Source: Saprospiraceae bacterium | GTDB lineage: Bacteria > Bacteroidota > Bacteroidia > Chitinophagales > Saprospiraceae | Length of the DNA stretch: 64,000 nucleotides | Reading direction: 5' to 3' | Assembly: GCA_016712145.1 (NCBI GenBank) | Contig: JADJRO010000001.1 | Span: 124,001 to 188,000, forward strand | Shown here: positions 7,877 to 17,347 of the stretch, in pieces | Numbering within the stretch: the stretch's first letter is position 1 | Layout: each line of letters starts with the position of its first letter | Program-made: the position numbers and the translations under genes | Notes under the pieces: generated by a model | What the model saw: the letters and a program-made list of their open reading frames with translations, nothing else | What the model was told of the DNA's origin: nothing | The model's database searches: none

Positions 7877-10800
7877 ATGAAAACAAGATTATTTATATTA
7901 ATGACTTCATTCATTATTTTTCTGGTTGATGTACATGCGCAGATGAAATGGGATGAAAAATATTATAAATCCATGCAATGGAGATTGGTTGGACCTTTTC
8001 GAGGAGGTCGGTCCTGTGCAGTAGCAGGTATTGAAAACAAACCGAATGAATATTTCATGGGTGCTACCGGTGGTGGGGTTTGGAAAACAAGCAATGGGGG
8101 TTCAACTTGGAAAAATATTTCTGATGGATTTTTTGGAGGCAGCATTGGTGCAGTTGAAGTGGCTGCTGCAGATCCTAATGTGATCTATGTCGGAGAAGGG
8201 GAGGAAACGATTCGGGGAAATATGAGTTCCGGACATGGCATTTGGAAAACTGAAGATGGCGGCAAGACTTGGTTTAAAATCGGTTTAGAAAAGACGAAAC
8301 ATATCGTAAGAATCCGAACACATCCAAAAAATTCAGAAATTGTATTGGTGGCTGCGTTGGGAAATGTTTTTAAAGCAGGTCCGGATCGTGGAATCTATAA
8401 AACCATTGATGGTGGTAAAACCTGGAAGCGCGTATTATTTATAAACGACAGTACAGGAATCAGCGATTTAGTTTATGATCAGGAAAATCCTCGCATCCTA
8501 TATGCCGGAAGCTGGAATGTGCAACGAAATGCCTATCACTTATCTAGTGGTGGAAATGGTTCTGCTTTATGGAAAAGTATCGATGGTGGAGATACATGGA
8601 AAATATTTCAAAAAGTAAAGGACTCCCTGAAGGCCTTTGGGGTAAAGTAACCGTCAGTGTCAGTGGGTCGAATCATGATCGCATTTATTCAATGGTTGAA
8701 AATGAAAATGGTGGATTGTTCAGATCCGATGACGGAGGCCAAAACTGGACGCTTGTGAATAGCAATCGAGAATTGCGGCAGCGAGCCTGGTATTTTTCCA
8801 GAGTGTATGCAGATCCTCAGAATGAAAATATTGTTTATGTTTTAAATGTGTCTTTTCATAAATCAATGGATGGCGGTAAAACATTTGTTACGATGCCTTC
8901 AAATCATGGGGATCATCATGACTTGTGGATTAATCCAACAAATACGCAACGTATGATTTTAGCTGATGATGGAGGCGCTCAAATTACAGACGATGGAGGA
9001 CGTCATTGGTCTTCACTTGATAATCGACCAACAGCTCAGTTTTATCGCGTCAGTACAGACAATCACGTTCCATTTCGCATTTATGCTGCTCAACAAGATA
9101 ACAGTACCATTCGGATTGCACATCGAACTTCTGATTATTCTATCGGTAGGGAGGATTGGGAACCCACTGCAGGCGGTGAATCAGGTCATATCGCTGTGGA
9201 TCCGCTGAATCCTGAGATTGTTTATGGAGGTTCATATGGTGGTTATTTAACGCGTTACGATCATTCAAAAAAGATTTCTAGAAATATTAATGTATGGCCT
9301 GATAATCCAATTGGACATGGAGCAGAAAAATTAAACTATCGATTTCAATGGAACTTCCCGATTTACTTTTCACCACACAATCCAAAGCGATTGTACTGCG
9401 CATCAAATAAATTGCATGTTACAGAAAATGAAGGACAATCGTGGGAAACAATCAGTCCGGATTTAACTCGTAACGATACTTCAAAATTAAAATCTTCCGG
9501 TGGGCCCATCACAAAAGACAATACATCTGTTGAGTATTATTGTACCATCTTTTCATTGATAGAATCGCCTCTTAAATCGGGTACCATTTGGGTTGGCTCT
9601 GATGATGGCTTGGTTCATTTAACAAAAAATGGAGGGCAAAGTTGGATGAATGTGACGCCGGTTAATTTGCCTGAATGGACGCAAATAAATAGCCTGGAAG
9701 CAGATCCGTTCAATGAGGCAGGATGTTATTTAGCAGCAACTGCATATAAGAATGGTGATTTTAAACCATACTTATTTAAGACAGAAGACAATGGCAAATC
9801 CTGGAAATTAATTGTCAATGGAATTACTGGGGATCATTTTACAAGGGTCATTCGCGCCGATACTAAAAACAAAGGACTTTTATTTGCAGGCACAGAGTAT
9901 GGCATGTATCTGTCCTTTGATGACGGATCGAATTGGAAACCATTTCAATTAAATTTACCAATCGTTCCAATTACAGATTTAACGATTCGGGAAAATTTTA
10001 TCATTGCAGCAACACAGGGACGCAGTATTTGGATGATTGATGACATCAATCCATTGCGGCAAATTCAATCTATGAATGTCACGAAGCCACAGACCTTGTT
10101 GTTTCAACCAAAACCAATGATACGGATGGGAGGAGGATCTTTTGAATCATTAACAAATGGCACCAATCATCCAAATGGTTTGATTGTACATTATTATATA
10201 GATACATTATATCCAAAGGATACAATTAAATTTTATTGTATTGATCAGGGAAATGATACAGTAAGTATTTATTCAAATTTCCCGGAATCGAATGAATATA
10301 AATTGGAACTTATTTCTGGAAGCAATCGGATGATTATCAATCCAAGAGTACAGCCGGCAAAAAGTTTTGACGGAATGGTCATGTGGGGTGCTGATTTATC
10401 GGGTCCACGTGCATTGCCTGGTATTTATAAGATACATATTCGCAGTCGTTCCAATATGGATTCAACAAATTTTGAAATCGTAGCAGATCCAATTTATCCG
10501 GTGACAGCTCGTGACATCCAACTGCAATATGAATTTGTAAAGAATGTCAGAGATCGATTGGATGAAGCGCATCGTTGCATTATTCAAATCAGAGACATCC
10601 GTAAGCAATTAACTGACTTTACATCAAGTTTGAATAAAAATGCAGAATTTGAACGGCTCACCAAGTTGAAAACAAAGATTGACAGCAGTCTCACAAGCAT
10701 TGAAAATGAATTGTACCAAACAAAAAGTAGAAGCAATCAAGATCCCATAAATTATCCAATTAAATTGACTAATAAATTAGCCCATCTTTCTGATTTAACA

Positions 10801-10977
10801 GCACACGGTTCGTATCCTCCTACCGATCAGGCAGAAGCTTGCAGGCAAGAACTAGATAAACTCATAGCGGATCAATTGAATGCATTTAATTTATTGAAAG
10901 CACAAGAAATAAAGCAGTTTAATCAAACCATACTCGATTTGCAATTAGAAGTCATTAAGCCAAAGGAAATTAAATAA
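7877..10977 (+). pseudogene. secreted BNR/sortilin-like beta-propeller protein, broken by a one-base frameshift
   Basis: About 1,035 residues in two frames. The first piece (7877-8650) has a signal peptide ending VHAQ, then propeller repeats such as GGVWKTSNGGSTWK and GIWKTEDGGKTWFK. The second frame continues (about 8600-10977) with more Asp-box repeats, e.g. LFRSDDGGQNWT and LTKNGGQSWMN. A beta-sandwich region and a helical tail with coiled-coil character follow. Adding one A to the A4 run at 8600-8603 gives SIDGGDTWKNISKSKG without interruption. The family resembles VPS10/sortilin-N and GH74-like propellers. Polysaccharide or protein binding outside the cell is likely; catalysis is unproven. 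Confidence 0.82.
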
Positions 10978-10980
10978 ATA

Positions 10981-11412
10981 TTGAAAAGAGAAAAAAAACA
11001 TAGAAATTTTATTCCGCAACCGGATTATCCGGGAGGGCCCAAAGGGATTACTGAATTTATCTATAAAGAATTAAAATATCCCGAAGATGCAGTTCCTCAT
11101 AAAGTTGAAGGTACGGTTGTTTTGAAAGCAGAAATCAATTACAAGGGAGATGTAATCGATGCAAAGATAATTTCAAGTTTATTTCCTTCTTGTGATGAAG
11201 AAGCAATCCGTGTGGTGAAGCTATTAAAATTTAAAATCGAAAAGATCAGGGACCTCAAAGTGCGTTTTTATAAAACGTTTAATATTAAATTTAAAATGTC
11301 AATTAAGAATACTGAGATGATTGTTAATTATATTGTTTTAAAGAGCGAACCAAAAAACAAAAACTTGAATCCCCAAAAATTATTATTAATTATAAAATCA
11401 ACGAATAAATAA
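10981..11412 (+). CDS. TonB C-terminal-like domain protein
   Basis: A 143-residue protein whose residues 10-100 match the TonB C-terminal fold: PDYPGGPKGITEFIYKELKYP, then VEGTVVLKAEINYKGDVIDAK and CDEEAIRVVKLLKF. TonB transmits inner-membrane energy to outer-membrane receptors. However, this protein has no membrane anchor and no proline-rich linker, so it is probably not a working TonB. The start is a TTG six bases after the BNR gene's stop and in the same frame as that gene's second part. The tail from about residue 100 is Lys/Asn-rich. It converges with the next gene, only 2 bp apart. Confidence 0.6.
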   Translation: MKREKKHRNFIPQPDYPGGPKGITEFIYKELKYPEDAVPHKVEGTVVLKAEINYKGDVIDAKIISSLFPSCDEEAIRVVKLLKFKIEKIRDLKVRFYKTFNIKFKMSIKNTEMIVNYIVLKSEPKNKNLNPQKLLLIIKSTNK

Positions 11413-11414
11413 AT

Positions 11415-12155
11415 TTATTTAACAGTTTTTAGTTTTATTCCCACACGTTTACGCGTCATATAAAATGGCAAATAAAACATTAAGAAAAGCAATGCCATTA
11501 AAAATTGGCCGGTTAGCAAATACCAGGGCCACGGTCCTAAATAATCTAAAAGGGTAGCAGCATCAGGTTTTCGCATTGAAAAAAAGTAATTGCCACCTGT
11601 AGTGCCATTTATTATGAGTGAAAAGATCAAATAGACATTTGCCCCGATTAAGGCATTTTTTAAATCCGAAAAATAAATTTTCCATTTAAATACCATCAAG
11701 CCATAAAAGAGCAGGCTGATCAATCCACAATGAATCCACCAGTACCGAAAATAAATAAAATGTGGAAACGGTTCCTTTAAATCTGGAGTTATTACTGCTT
11801 GTAAGGTTCCTGCCAATACCCAAAAATATAAGATTCCAAAAAACCAACGGGATCGATAATACAAAGCAATTGGAAATACCAGGGTTAATAAATTGCACAA
11901 ATGAAAGGGGAGGTCTTCACGAATATCAAAGCGACCATTCCACCATCTAAATACCATCCACCATAAAACGGCAAATCCAAGAGAAATTGAAAACCACCAG
12001 GCCGACTGATATTGTATGGTTTTGTCTTTGTTTTGAGCCCAGCGAATCCATACCAGAGTCATCAAAATAAAAAACAAGATTGGGATCAGATGCTGTAAAC
12101 CAAAGGGCTGAAAACCGGTTCTGCTTCCAAATACAAGTTCATGCAATGTCTCCAT
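11415..12155 (-). CDS. TIGR02206-family (YwaF-like) membrane protein
   Basis: A 246-residue polytopic membrane protein with about seven hydrophobic segments. Family motifs seen are DLPFHLCNLLTLVFPIALYY (about 80-99), FIYFRYWWIHCGLI, NGTTGGNYFFSMRKPDA and GPWPWYLLTGQFLMALLF near the end. The family is conserved in Firmicutes and Bacteroidota, and no biochemical role is established. It begins 15 bp after trmD on the same strand and is probably co-transcribed with it. No sign of truncation. Confidence 0.7.
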   Translation of the reverse strand: METLHELVFGSRTGFQPFGLQHLIPILFFILMTLVWIRWAQNKDKTIQYQSAWWFSISLGFAVLWWMVFRWWNGRFDIREDLPFHLCNLLTLVFPIALYYRSRWFFGILYFWVLAGTLQAVITPDLKEPFPHFIYFRYWWIHCGLISLLFYGLMVFKWKIYFSDLKNALIGANVYLIFSLIINGTTGGNYFFSMRKPDAATLLDYLGPWPWYLLTGQFLMALLFLMFYLPFYMTRKRVGIKLKTVK

Positions 12156-12170
12156 GCCTAAAGATAATTT

Positions 12171-12851
12171 TTATTCTTCTTTTAGCAAATCAGGCCTCCG
12201 TTCTTGAGTGCGTTGAAGAGATTGTTCCATACGCCAGTTTTCTATTTGGGACTGGTGGCCACTTAACAGAATATCCGGAACATGGAGCCCTTTAAATTCA
12301 GCAGGACGTGTATAAACAGGAGGAGCAAGAAGTTGATCCTGGAATGAATCCGTCAGTGCAGAGGTTTCGTCATTTAAAACGCCCGGTATCAGGCGACCAA
12401 TTGCATCTACTAAAACGCATGCTGCCAATTCACCCCCGGATAACACATAATCTCCTATTGAGATCTCTCGGGTAATCCAATGATCCCGTACGCGTTGATC
12501 GATCCCTTTGTAATGTCCGCAAATCATCAGGATGTTTTCTTTTAAACTCAACTGATTGGCAATGGATTGATTCAATAATTCTCCATCAGGACTCAGGTAA
12601 ATAATTTCATCAAATTGGTATTTTGATTTCAAAGATTCAATGCAGTTGACCAATGGTTCGATCATAAGGACCATGCCAGCAGCACCACCGTATTGGTAGT
12701 CATCCACTTGTTTGTATGCACCCAATCCAAATGATCTTAGGTCAATTAGTTCTACGTCTAATATTTTTTTATCCCGGGCACGTTTGAGTATGGAATGCTC
12801 CAGCGGACTCCTAAGCAATTCAGGCAATAAGCTAATTATGGAAATGTGCAT
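12171..12851 (-). CDS. trmD: tRNA (guanine37-N1)-methyltransferase
   Basis: A 226-residue SPOUT-class enzyme that methylates G37 next to the anticodon using S-adenosylmethionine, preventing frameshifting. It opens MHISIISLLPELL. The trefoil-knot motifs are visible: IIYLSPDGELLNQ, LMICGHYKGIDQRVRDH and EISIGDYVLSGGELA. The C-terminal part (VYTRPAEFKGLHVPDILLSG, then RPDLL) is the helical domain that positions the tRNA. Length is normal. rpsP, rimM and rplS, often adjacent in other phyla, are not here. Confidence 0.95.
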   Translation of the reverse strand: MHISIISLLPELLRSPLEHSILKRARDKKILDVELIDLRSFGLGAYKQVDDYQYGGAAGMVLMIEPLVNCIESLKSKYQFDEIIYLSPDGELLNQSIANQLSLKENILMICGHYKGIDQRVRDHWITREISIGDYVLSGGELAACVLVDAIGRLIPGVLNDETSALTDSFQDQLLAPPVYTRPAEFKGLHVPDILLSGHQSQIENWRMEQSLQRTQERRPDLLKEE

Positions 12852-12918
12852 GTTGACGCTAAAATAATAGGTTTCCTCATAGGGAGCCTATTAATCAAAT
12901 CAAAGATATTCAAATTTT

Positions 12919-12963
12919 AATGGCTGTATCGTGCTTTAAGTATAAGTACACGATACAGCCATT
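12919..12963 (-). terminator. perfect 15-bp stem hairpin downstream of the FKBP gene
   Basis: Positions 12919-12933 and 12949-12963 are exact reverse complements, separated by a 15-nt AT-rich loop. A smaller hairpin (8-bp stem, 12984-13001) lies between it and the FKBP stop at 13021. The minus-strand T tract is weak, so this may be a terminator, an mRNA end stabiliser or a protein-binding palindrome. The surrounding gap 12852-13020 shows no gene. Confidence 0.45.
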
Positions 12964-13020
12964 CATTATGTATTGCAAAACGGGTTCTCTTGTAAGAGAA
13001 CATTTGGCAAGAATTGGAAT

Positions 13021-13683
13021 TTATTCGATACCCAATAATTCTACTTCAAAAATCAATGCAGAAAACGGTTTGATATCTGCTCCGGCACCACGTTCACCAT
13101 AAGCCAGATTGTATGGAATGTATAATTTGTATTTGGATCCAACATTCATCAATTGCAGTGCTTCCTGCCAACCGGCGATAACGCCATTAACAGGAAAGCT
13201 AATCGGCTCGCCACGTTCGACGCTGCTGTCAAATACCGTACCGTCGATGAGTGTGCCATGATAGTGGGTTTTAACTTTGTCAGTTGGGCCTGGCTTGGCA
13301 CCGTCACCCATTTTAATCACTTCATATTGAAGCCCACTGGCAGTAGTCATCACCCCAGAGCGTTTTTTGTTTTCTAAGAGAAATTTTTCGCCTTCTTCCT
13401 TGGCTCCAGCATTCTTTTTAGCTGCTATTGCAGACATTGCCTGTGAGTAGATCTGAGTTGCTTGTTCTTTGGTGATGCTGGTGGGTTTGTTATTTAAAAC
13501 AGCTTCCAATCCATCTGATAGATCTTTTGAATTGACTTTATCAAGACCTTGTTGTTTGAGACTGTTTCCAAATAAAATACCGATACTGTAACTAAGAGAA
13601 TCCATGTTTGATTTGTTTTTTTGTGCTTGTAGGCTTAAGCATGAAATCATGCTAAAAATTAAAATGTTGTTCAATGTTTTCAT
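13021..13683 (-). CDS. FKBP-type peptidyl-prolyl cis-trans isomerase (Mip/FkpA-like)
   Basis: A 220-residue exported folding factor. Residues 1-20 form a signal peptide (MKTLNNILIFSMISCLSLQA). Residues 28-105 match the helical dimerisation domain of Mip/FkpA (SYSIGILFGNSLKQQG). Residues 115-220 form the FKBP domain: GLQYEVIKMGDGAKPGPTD, TVFDSSVERGEPISFPV, VIAGWQEALQLMNVGSKYKL and IPYNLAYGERGAG. It likely isomerises prolyl bonds of envelope proteins in the periplasm. The ATG at 13683 is chosen because the longer frame (to 13812) would overlap the M20 gene by over 100 bp and lose the signal peptide. It lies 7 bp after the M20 stop. Confidence 0.9.
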   Translation of the reverse strand: MKTLNNILIFSMISCLSLQAQKNKSNMDSLSYSIGILFGNSLKQQGLDKVNSKDLSDGLEAVLNNKPTSITKEQATQIYSQAMSAIAAKKNAGAKEEGEKFLLENKKRSGVMTTASGLQYEVIKMGDGAKPGPTDKVKTHYHGTLIDGTVFDSSVERGEPISFPVNGVIAGWQEALQLMNVGSKYKLYIPYNLAYGERGAGADIKPFSALIFEVELLGIE

Positions 13684-13690
13684 TATACGA

Positions 13691-15061
13691 CTAGCTCTTT
13701 TTTGTTTCTGAATAATTTTTGTAAAAATGTGGAATGGTTTCAATGCCTTTATAAAAATTAAACAAACCAAATTTTTCATTTGGTGAATGTATATTATCAG
13801 AATCCAATCCAAAACCCATTAAAACTGTTTTAATTCCTAATACCTTTTCAAATAGCGCTACGATTGGAATACTTCCACCGCCTCTCGTTGGGATTGGCTT
13901 TTTACCGAAAGTTGTTTCAATGGCTTTTGCTGCTGCTTTATAAGCTGCACTATCCGTAGGGGTAACGGCAGCTTCTCCACCATGCAATTCTGTAACCTTA
14001 ACAGTTACATAAGGTGGTGCAATTTTCATGAAATGCTTTTCAAATAGTTTTGCAACTTTTTTTGATTTTTGATTTGGTACCAAACGCATAGAAATTTTAG
14101 CATACGCTTTTGATGGTAAAACCGTTTTAGCACCTTCGCCGGTGTAACCTCCCCAAATACCATTTAGTTCCAATGTTGGGCGAATTCCAGTACGTTCTAA
14201 TGTGGTATATCCATCTTCACCCCAAACTTCTTGAATATTTAAATCCTTTTTATATTCTTCTAAATTAAATGGTGCGTTGTTTAATTCTTTGCGTTCTGCG
14301 GGAGTCATTTCAACGACATCTCTGTAAAATCCACGAACTTTGACCTTGTTTGTTTTATCGTGTAGGGATGCAATCATTTTTGCAAGTATTGTGATTGGAT
14401 TGGCAACCGCACCTCCATAAACACCAGAATGTAAATCGCGATTGGGACCAGTCACTTCCACTTCCATATAAGTTAAACCACGCAATCCGGTTTCAATTGA
14501 AGGGTTTTCCATGCTGATCATGGAGGTATCGCTCACTAATACGATATCGGCAGCAAGTTTATCTTTATTTGCTTTTAAAAATTTGTCGAGGTTTGCACTA
14601 CCAACTTCTTCTTCTCCTTCAATAATAAACTTGACATTGCAAGGAAGGCTATTGGTCTTAACCATGCATTCCAGTGCTTTCACATGCATAAATACTTGCC
14701 CTTTATCATCGCAAGCTCCACGTGCATAAATATTTCCATCTTTCACAACCGGTTCAAAGGGTCCACTTGTCCACAAATTAAGCGGGTCGGGTGGTTGTAC
14801 GTCATAATGACCATAGGTTAAAACAGTTGGTAATTTTGGGTCAATTATTTTCTCTGCAAGAACAACCGGATGTCCTTTGGTTTTACAAATTTCAGCTTTG
14901 TCACAACCTGCATCTAATAAAGCTTGTTTTACTGCTTCTGCACACCGTTTGGTATCTTCATTATGATTTGAATCAGCACTTACAGATGGGATTTTTAAAA
15001 GCTCCAGCAATTCATCTAAAAAGCGTTGTTTATTTGATTCTAAATATTGATTTGCGTTCAT
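13691..15061 (-). CDS. M20-family metallo-dipeptidase
   Basis: A 456-residue cytoplasmic zinc peptidase close to the CNDP/DapE-like dipeptidases. Metal ligands and catalytic residues are visible: His85 and Asp87 in LTYGHYDVQPPD, Asp118 in ARGACDDKGQ, Glu150/Glu151 in EGEEEVGS, and a late His in DSDNIHSPNEKF. The inserted dimerisation domain starts near GLRGLTYMEVEVTGPNRDLHSG (about residues 195-215). There is no signal peptide. It probably hydrolyses dipeptides produced by the prolyl oligopeptidase gene 41 bp upstream; the FKBP gene follows 7 bp downstream. The three may form one peptide-processing transcript. Confidence 0.9.
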   Translation of the reverse strand: MNANQYLESNKQRFLDELLELLKIPSVSADSNHNEDTKRCAEAVKQALLDAGCDKAEICKTKGHPVVLAEKIIDPKLPTVLTYGHYDVQPPDPLNLWTSGPFEPVVKDGNIYARGACDDKGQVFMHVKALECMVKTNSLPCNVKFIIEGEEEVGSANLDKFLKANKDKLAADIVLVSDTSMISMENPSIETGLRGLTYMEVEVTGPNRDLHSGVYGGAVANPITILAKMIASLHDKTNKVKVRGFYRDVVEMTPAERKELNNAPFNLEEYKKDLNIQEVWGEDGYTTLERTGIRPTLELNGIWGGYTGEGAKTVLPSKAYAKISMRLVPNQKSKKVAKLFEKHFMKIAPPYVTVKVTELHGGEAAVTPTDSAAYKAAAKAIETTFGKKPIPTRGGGSIPIVALFEKVLGIKTVLMGFGLDSDNIHSPNEKFGLFNFYKGIETIPHFYKNYSETKKS

Positions 15062-15102
15062 ATTATTTTATTTTAATAGGTTTAAACGTTAATTAATTTA
15101 AT

Positions 15103-17256
15103 TTATTTTAATTGAGGTGTAATCTTCATTTGAGAAAACATAAAACTTAATATATCTGCAGCTTCATCAATTCGCTTTGAAGTTGGTTTTCCTGCGCCAT
15201 GCCCTGCGCTGACATCAATTCGGATTAACATCGGCAAATTACCTAGCTGTGCTTTTTGCATGGCTGCAGCAAATTTAAAGGAGTGTGCTGGAACCACCCG
15301 GTCATCGTGATCTGCTGTTGTAATCATAGTTGCTGGATAAGCAGCTGGCTTGGCATTATGCAATGGTGAATATTTGATCAAATAATCAAATCCTTCCTGG
15401 GTATCACTGGTGCCGTAATCAGCAGCCCAGGCCCAACCAATAGTAAACTTATGATAACGTAACATATCCAAAACCCCAACAGCAGGAAAGGCAACTTTGC
15501 AAATATCGGGCCTTTGAGTTATCGTTGCGCCAATTAACAAACCGCCATTGGATCCACCTTGAATTGCTAAATGCTCGCGGTCTGTATATTTTTCAGAAAC
15601 TAAATAATCAGCAGCTGCAGCAAAATCGTCAAATACATTTTGTTTACGCTCTTTGGTTCCTGCTTCATGCCAGTTTTTACCAAACTCTCCACCACCTCTT
15701 AAATTCGCAACAACAATGAGTCCATTGTTTTCTAAAATAGGTAAACGGGAAACTGCAAACGAAGGAGTTAATGAAATATCAAAACCACCATACGCATACA
15801 ATAAACAAGGGGCTTTGCTTTCTTTTTTAAAATCTTTTTTATGAGTTATAAACATCGGAACGGAAGTGCCATCCTTGCTTTTGAACCATACTTGTTCCGT
15901 AGTGTACAGATCTGGATTGTATCCCGCAATTTCAGAAGTATATTGCAAAGTGGATTCATACGTATTCAAATCCAATCTATAAATTGAGTTTGGTCTAATA
16001 AATGAGGAGAATGAATAAAATGCTTCCGGATCATTTTGTTCTCCACTAAAACCACCAATTGTACCTAATTCAGGCAATTGCAATTCTTTTAATTCTTTCC
16101 CATTGAGATCAAATATCTTAACCAGGCTTGTTGCATTGTGCATATACACTGCGATCAGTTTGCCTCCAATCAAATTGACAGATTGCAAGACATCTTTTGA
16201 TTCTGAAATTATCGGAAACCATTTGTCGGGTGTTGGAGTTTTCATAGAAACAGCAAACACCTTCCAATTAGGACTTTCGTGATTGGTATGAATAAATAAC
16301 GTATCTCCAGAGTTTCCAATGACATTGTAATCGCTTTCAAAAGTTTTAACCAACCATTGAAATGCACTATTTTTTTTAGCAAGATCTTTTATTGCCAATG
16401 AATTTCCACTGGTGGATTCTGATGAACTTAATATTAAAAAGCGTTCATCATCCGTTAGACTTGCATACGAGTTGCGCAACGGATTTTTAGGATCATTGTA
16501 AATTAGAGCATCTGCAGATTGAGGGCTGCCTAATTTATGAAAGTAGACGCTGTGATTTTCATTTTTTGCAGACAAGGCACCGGTGCCTTTGGGTTCAGGA
16601 TATCGACTGTAATAAAAACCATCATCTTTCCACGACGCCCCACTGAATTTTACCCATTTGATTGAATCGGTTAAATCTTTATTTTGATCCAAATCTTTCA
16701 CAATGATCTTAGTCCAATCAGAACCACCTTCCGAAATTAAACAGGCCATGTATTTTCCATTTTTAGAAAAACTATGACCACTTAATGCAATGGTGCCATC
16801 TTTGGAAAGTGTATTGGGATCTAATACAAGTTGCAAACTGTCTTTCAAGTTTTTAGTGCGATAAAGTACATCCTGATTTTGAAGTCCATTGTTTTTAAAC
16901 AGAAAATAACTACCGGATTTTTTTTCTGGTATGCTGTATTTTGCATAATCAAATAGACCTTCAATGTGTTTTCTTAAATCATTTCGGAAAGGGATTTTAT
17001 CAAGTACTGAAAATGTTAATTGATTTTGTGATTTTACCCATTCCATCGTTTCTGATGAATGATCATCTTCAAGCCACCTGTATGGATCAACAATCTTATT
17101 TCCAAAATAATTATCAGAAACCGTGTCCATTCTGGTTTCAGGATAACTTAGTTTTGATTCAGAAGCCTCAGGGCCAGAATGGACAGTTTGTTGTTTACAG
17201 GCACCAAATAGTCCAATCATAATCACCATGCTAGTATAAAATAAATTCCTTTTCAT
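15103..17256 (-). CDS. prolyl oligopeptidase family serine peptidase (S9A), lipoprotein
   Basis: A 717-residue enzyme cleaving short peptides after proline. Residues 1-20 are a lipoprotein signal with lipobox FGAC. A seven-bladed propeller domain precedes the alpha/beta-hydrolase domain. The catalytic Ser lies in IQGGSNGGLLIGA, the Asp in TTADHDDRVVPAH and the His in VSAGHGAGKP. The N-terminal YPETRMDTV and IVDPYRWLEDDHS are typical of S9A. The start at 17256 is preferred over 17319 because a TAATTTTG box lies between them at 17290-17297. The lipobox suggests periplasmic or surface anchoring. Confidence 0.9.
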   Translation of the reverse strand: MKRNLFYTSMVIMIGLFGACKQQTVHSGPEASESKLSYPETRMDTVSDNYFGNKIVDPYRWLEDDHSSETMEWVKSQNQLTFSVLDKIPFRNDLRKHIEGLFDYAKYSIPEKKSGSYFLFKNNGLQNQDVLYRTKNLKDSLQLVLDPNTLSKDGTIALSGHSFSKNGKYMACLISEGGSDWTKIIVKDLDQNKDLTDSIKWVKFSGASWKDDGFYYSRYPEPKGTGALSAKNENHSVYFHKLGSPQSADALIYNDPKNPLRNSYASLTDDERFLILSSSESTSGNSLAIKDLAKKNSAFQWLVKTFESDYNVIGNSGDTLFIHTNHESPNWKVFAVSMKTPTPDKWFPIISESKDVLQSVNLIGGKLIAVYMHNATSLVKIFDLNGKELKELQLPELGTIGGFSGEQNDPEAFYSFSSFIRPNSIYRLDLNTYESTLQYTSEIAGYNPDLYTTEQVWFKSKDGTSVPMFITHKKDFKKESKAPCLLYAYGGFDISLTPSFAVSRLPILENNGLIVVANLRGGGEFGKNWHEAGTKERKQNVFDDFAAAADYLVSEKYTDREHLAIQGGSNGGLLIGATITQRPDICKVAFPAVGVLDMLRYHKFTIGWAWAADYGTSDTQEGFDYLIKYSPLHNAKPAAYPATMITTADHDDRVVPAHSFKFAAAMQKAQLGNLPMLIRIDVSAGHGAGKPTSKRIDEAADILSFMFSQMKITPQLK

Positions 17257-17289
17257 GCTAAAATGCTTGTTGTTTTCGAAAAGAGAGGC

Positions 17290-17297
17290 CAAAATTA
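17290..17297 (-). promoter_or_regulatory. -7 box (TAATTTTG) for the prolyl oligopeptidase gene
   Basis: An exact TAnnTTTG on the minus strand, about 33 bp before the ATG at 17256. It forms a face-to-face pair with a plus-strand box only 22 bp away. The two divergent transcripts therefore share a very compact promoter region. Confidence 0.5.
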
Positions 17298-17319
17298 CAG
17301 GATTACAGGGATCTTTCAC

Positions 17320-17327
17320 TAATTTTG
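17320..17327 (+). promoter_or_regulatory. -7 box (TAATTTTG) for the 17348 gene
   Basis: An exact TAnnTTTG on the plus strand. It places the transcript start near 17334, downstream of the ATG at 17255, so the GTG at 17348 becomes the plausible start. Confidence 0.5.
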
Positions 17328-17347
17328 TATTAATTTCAATCGTTAAT

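Noticed and set aside
17255..17347. ATG at 17255 as the start of the unknown secreted protein
   Set aside because: It lies upstream of the inferred promoter at 17320-17327 and overlaps the divergent gene's start; the GTG at 17348 gives a clean signal peptide.
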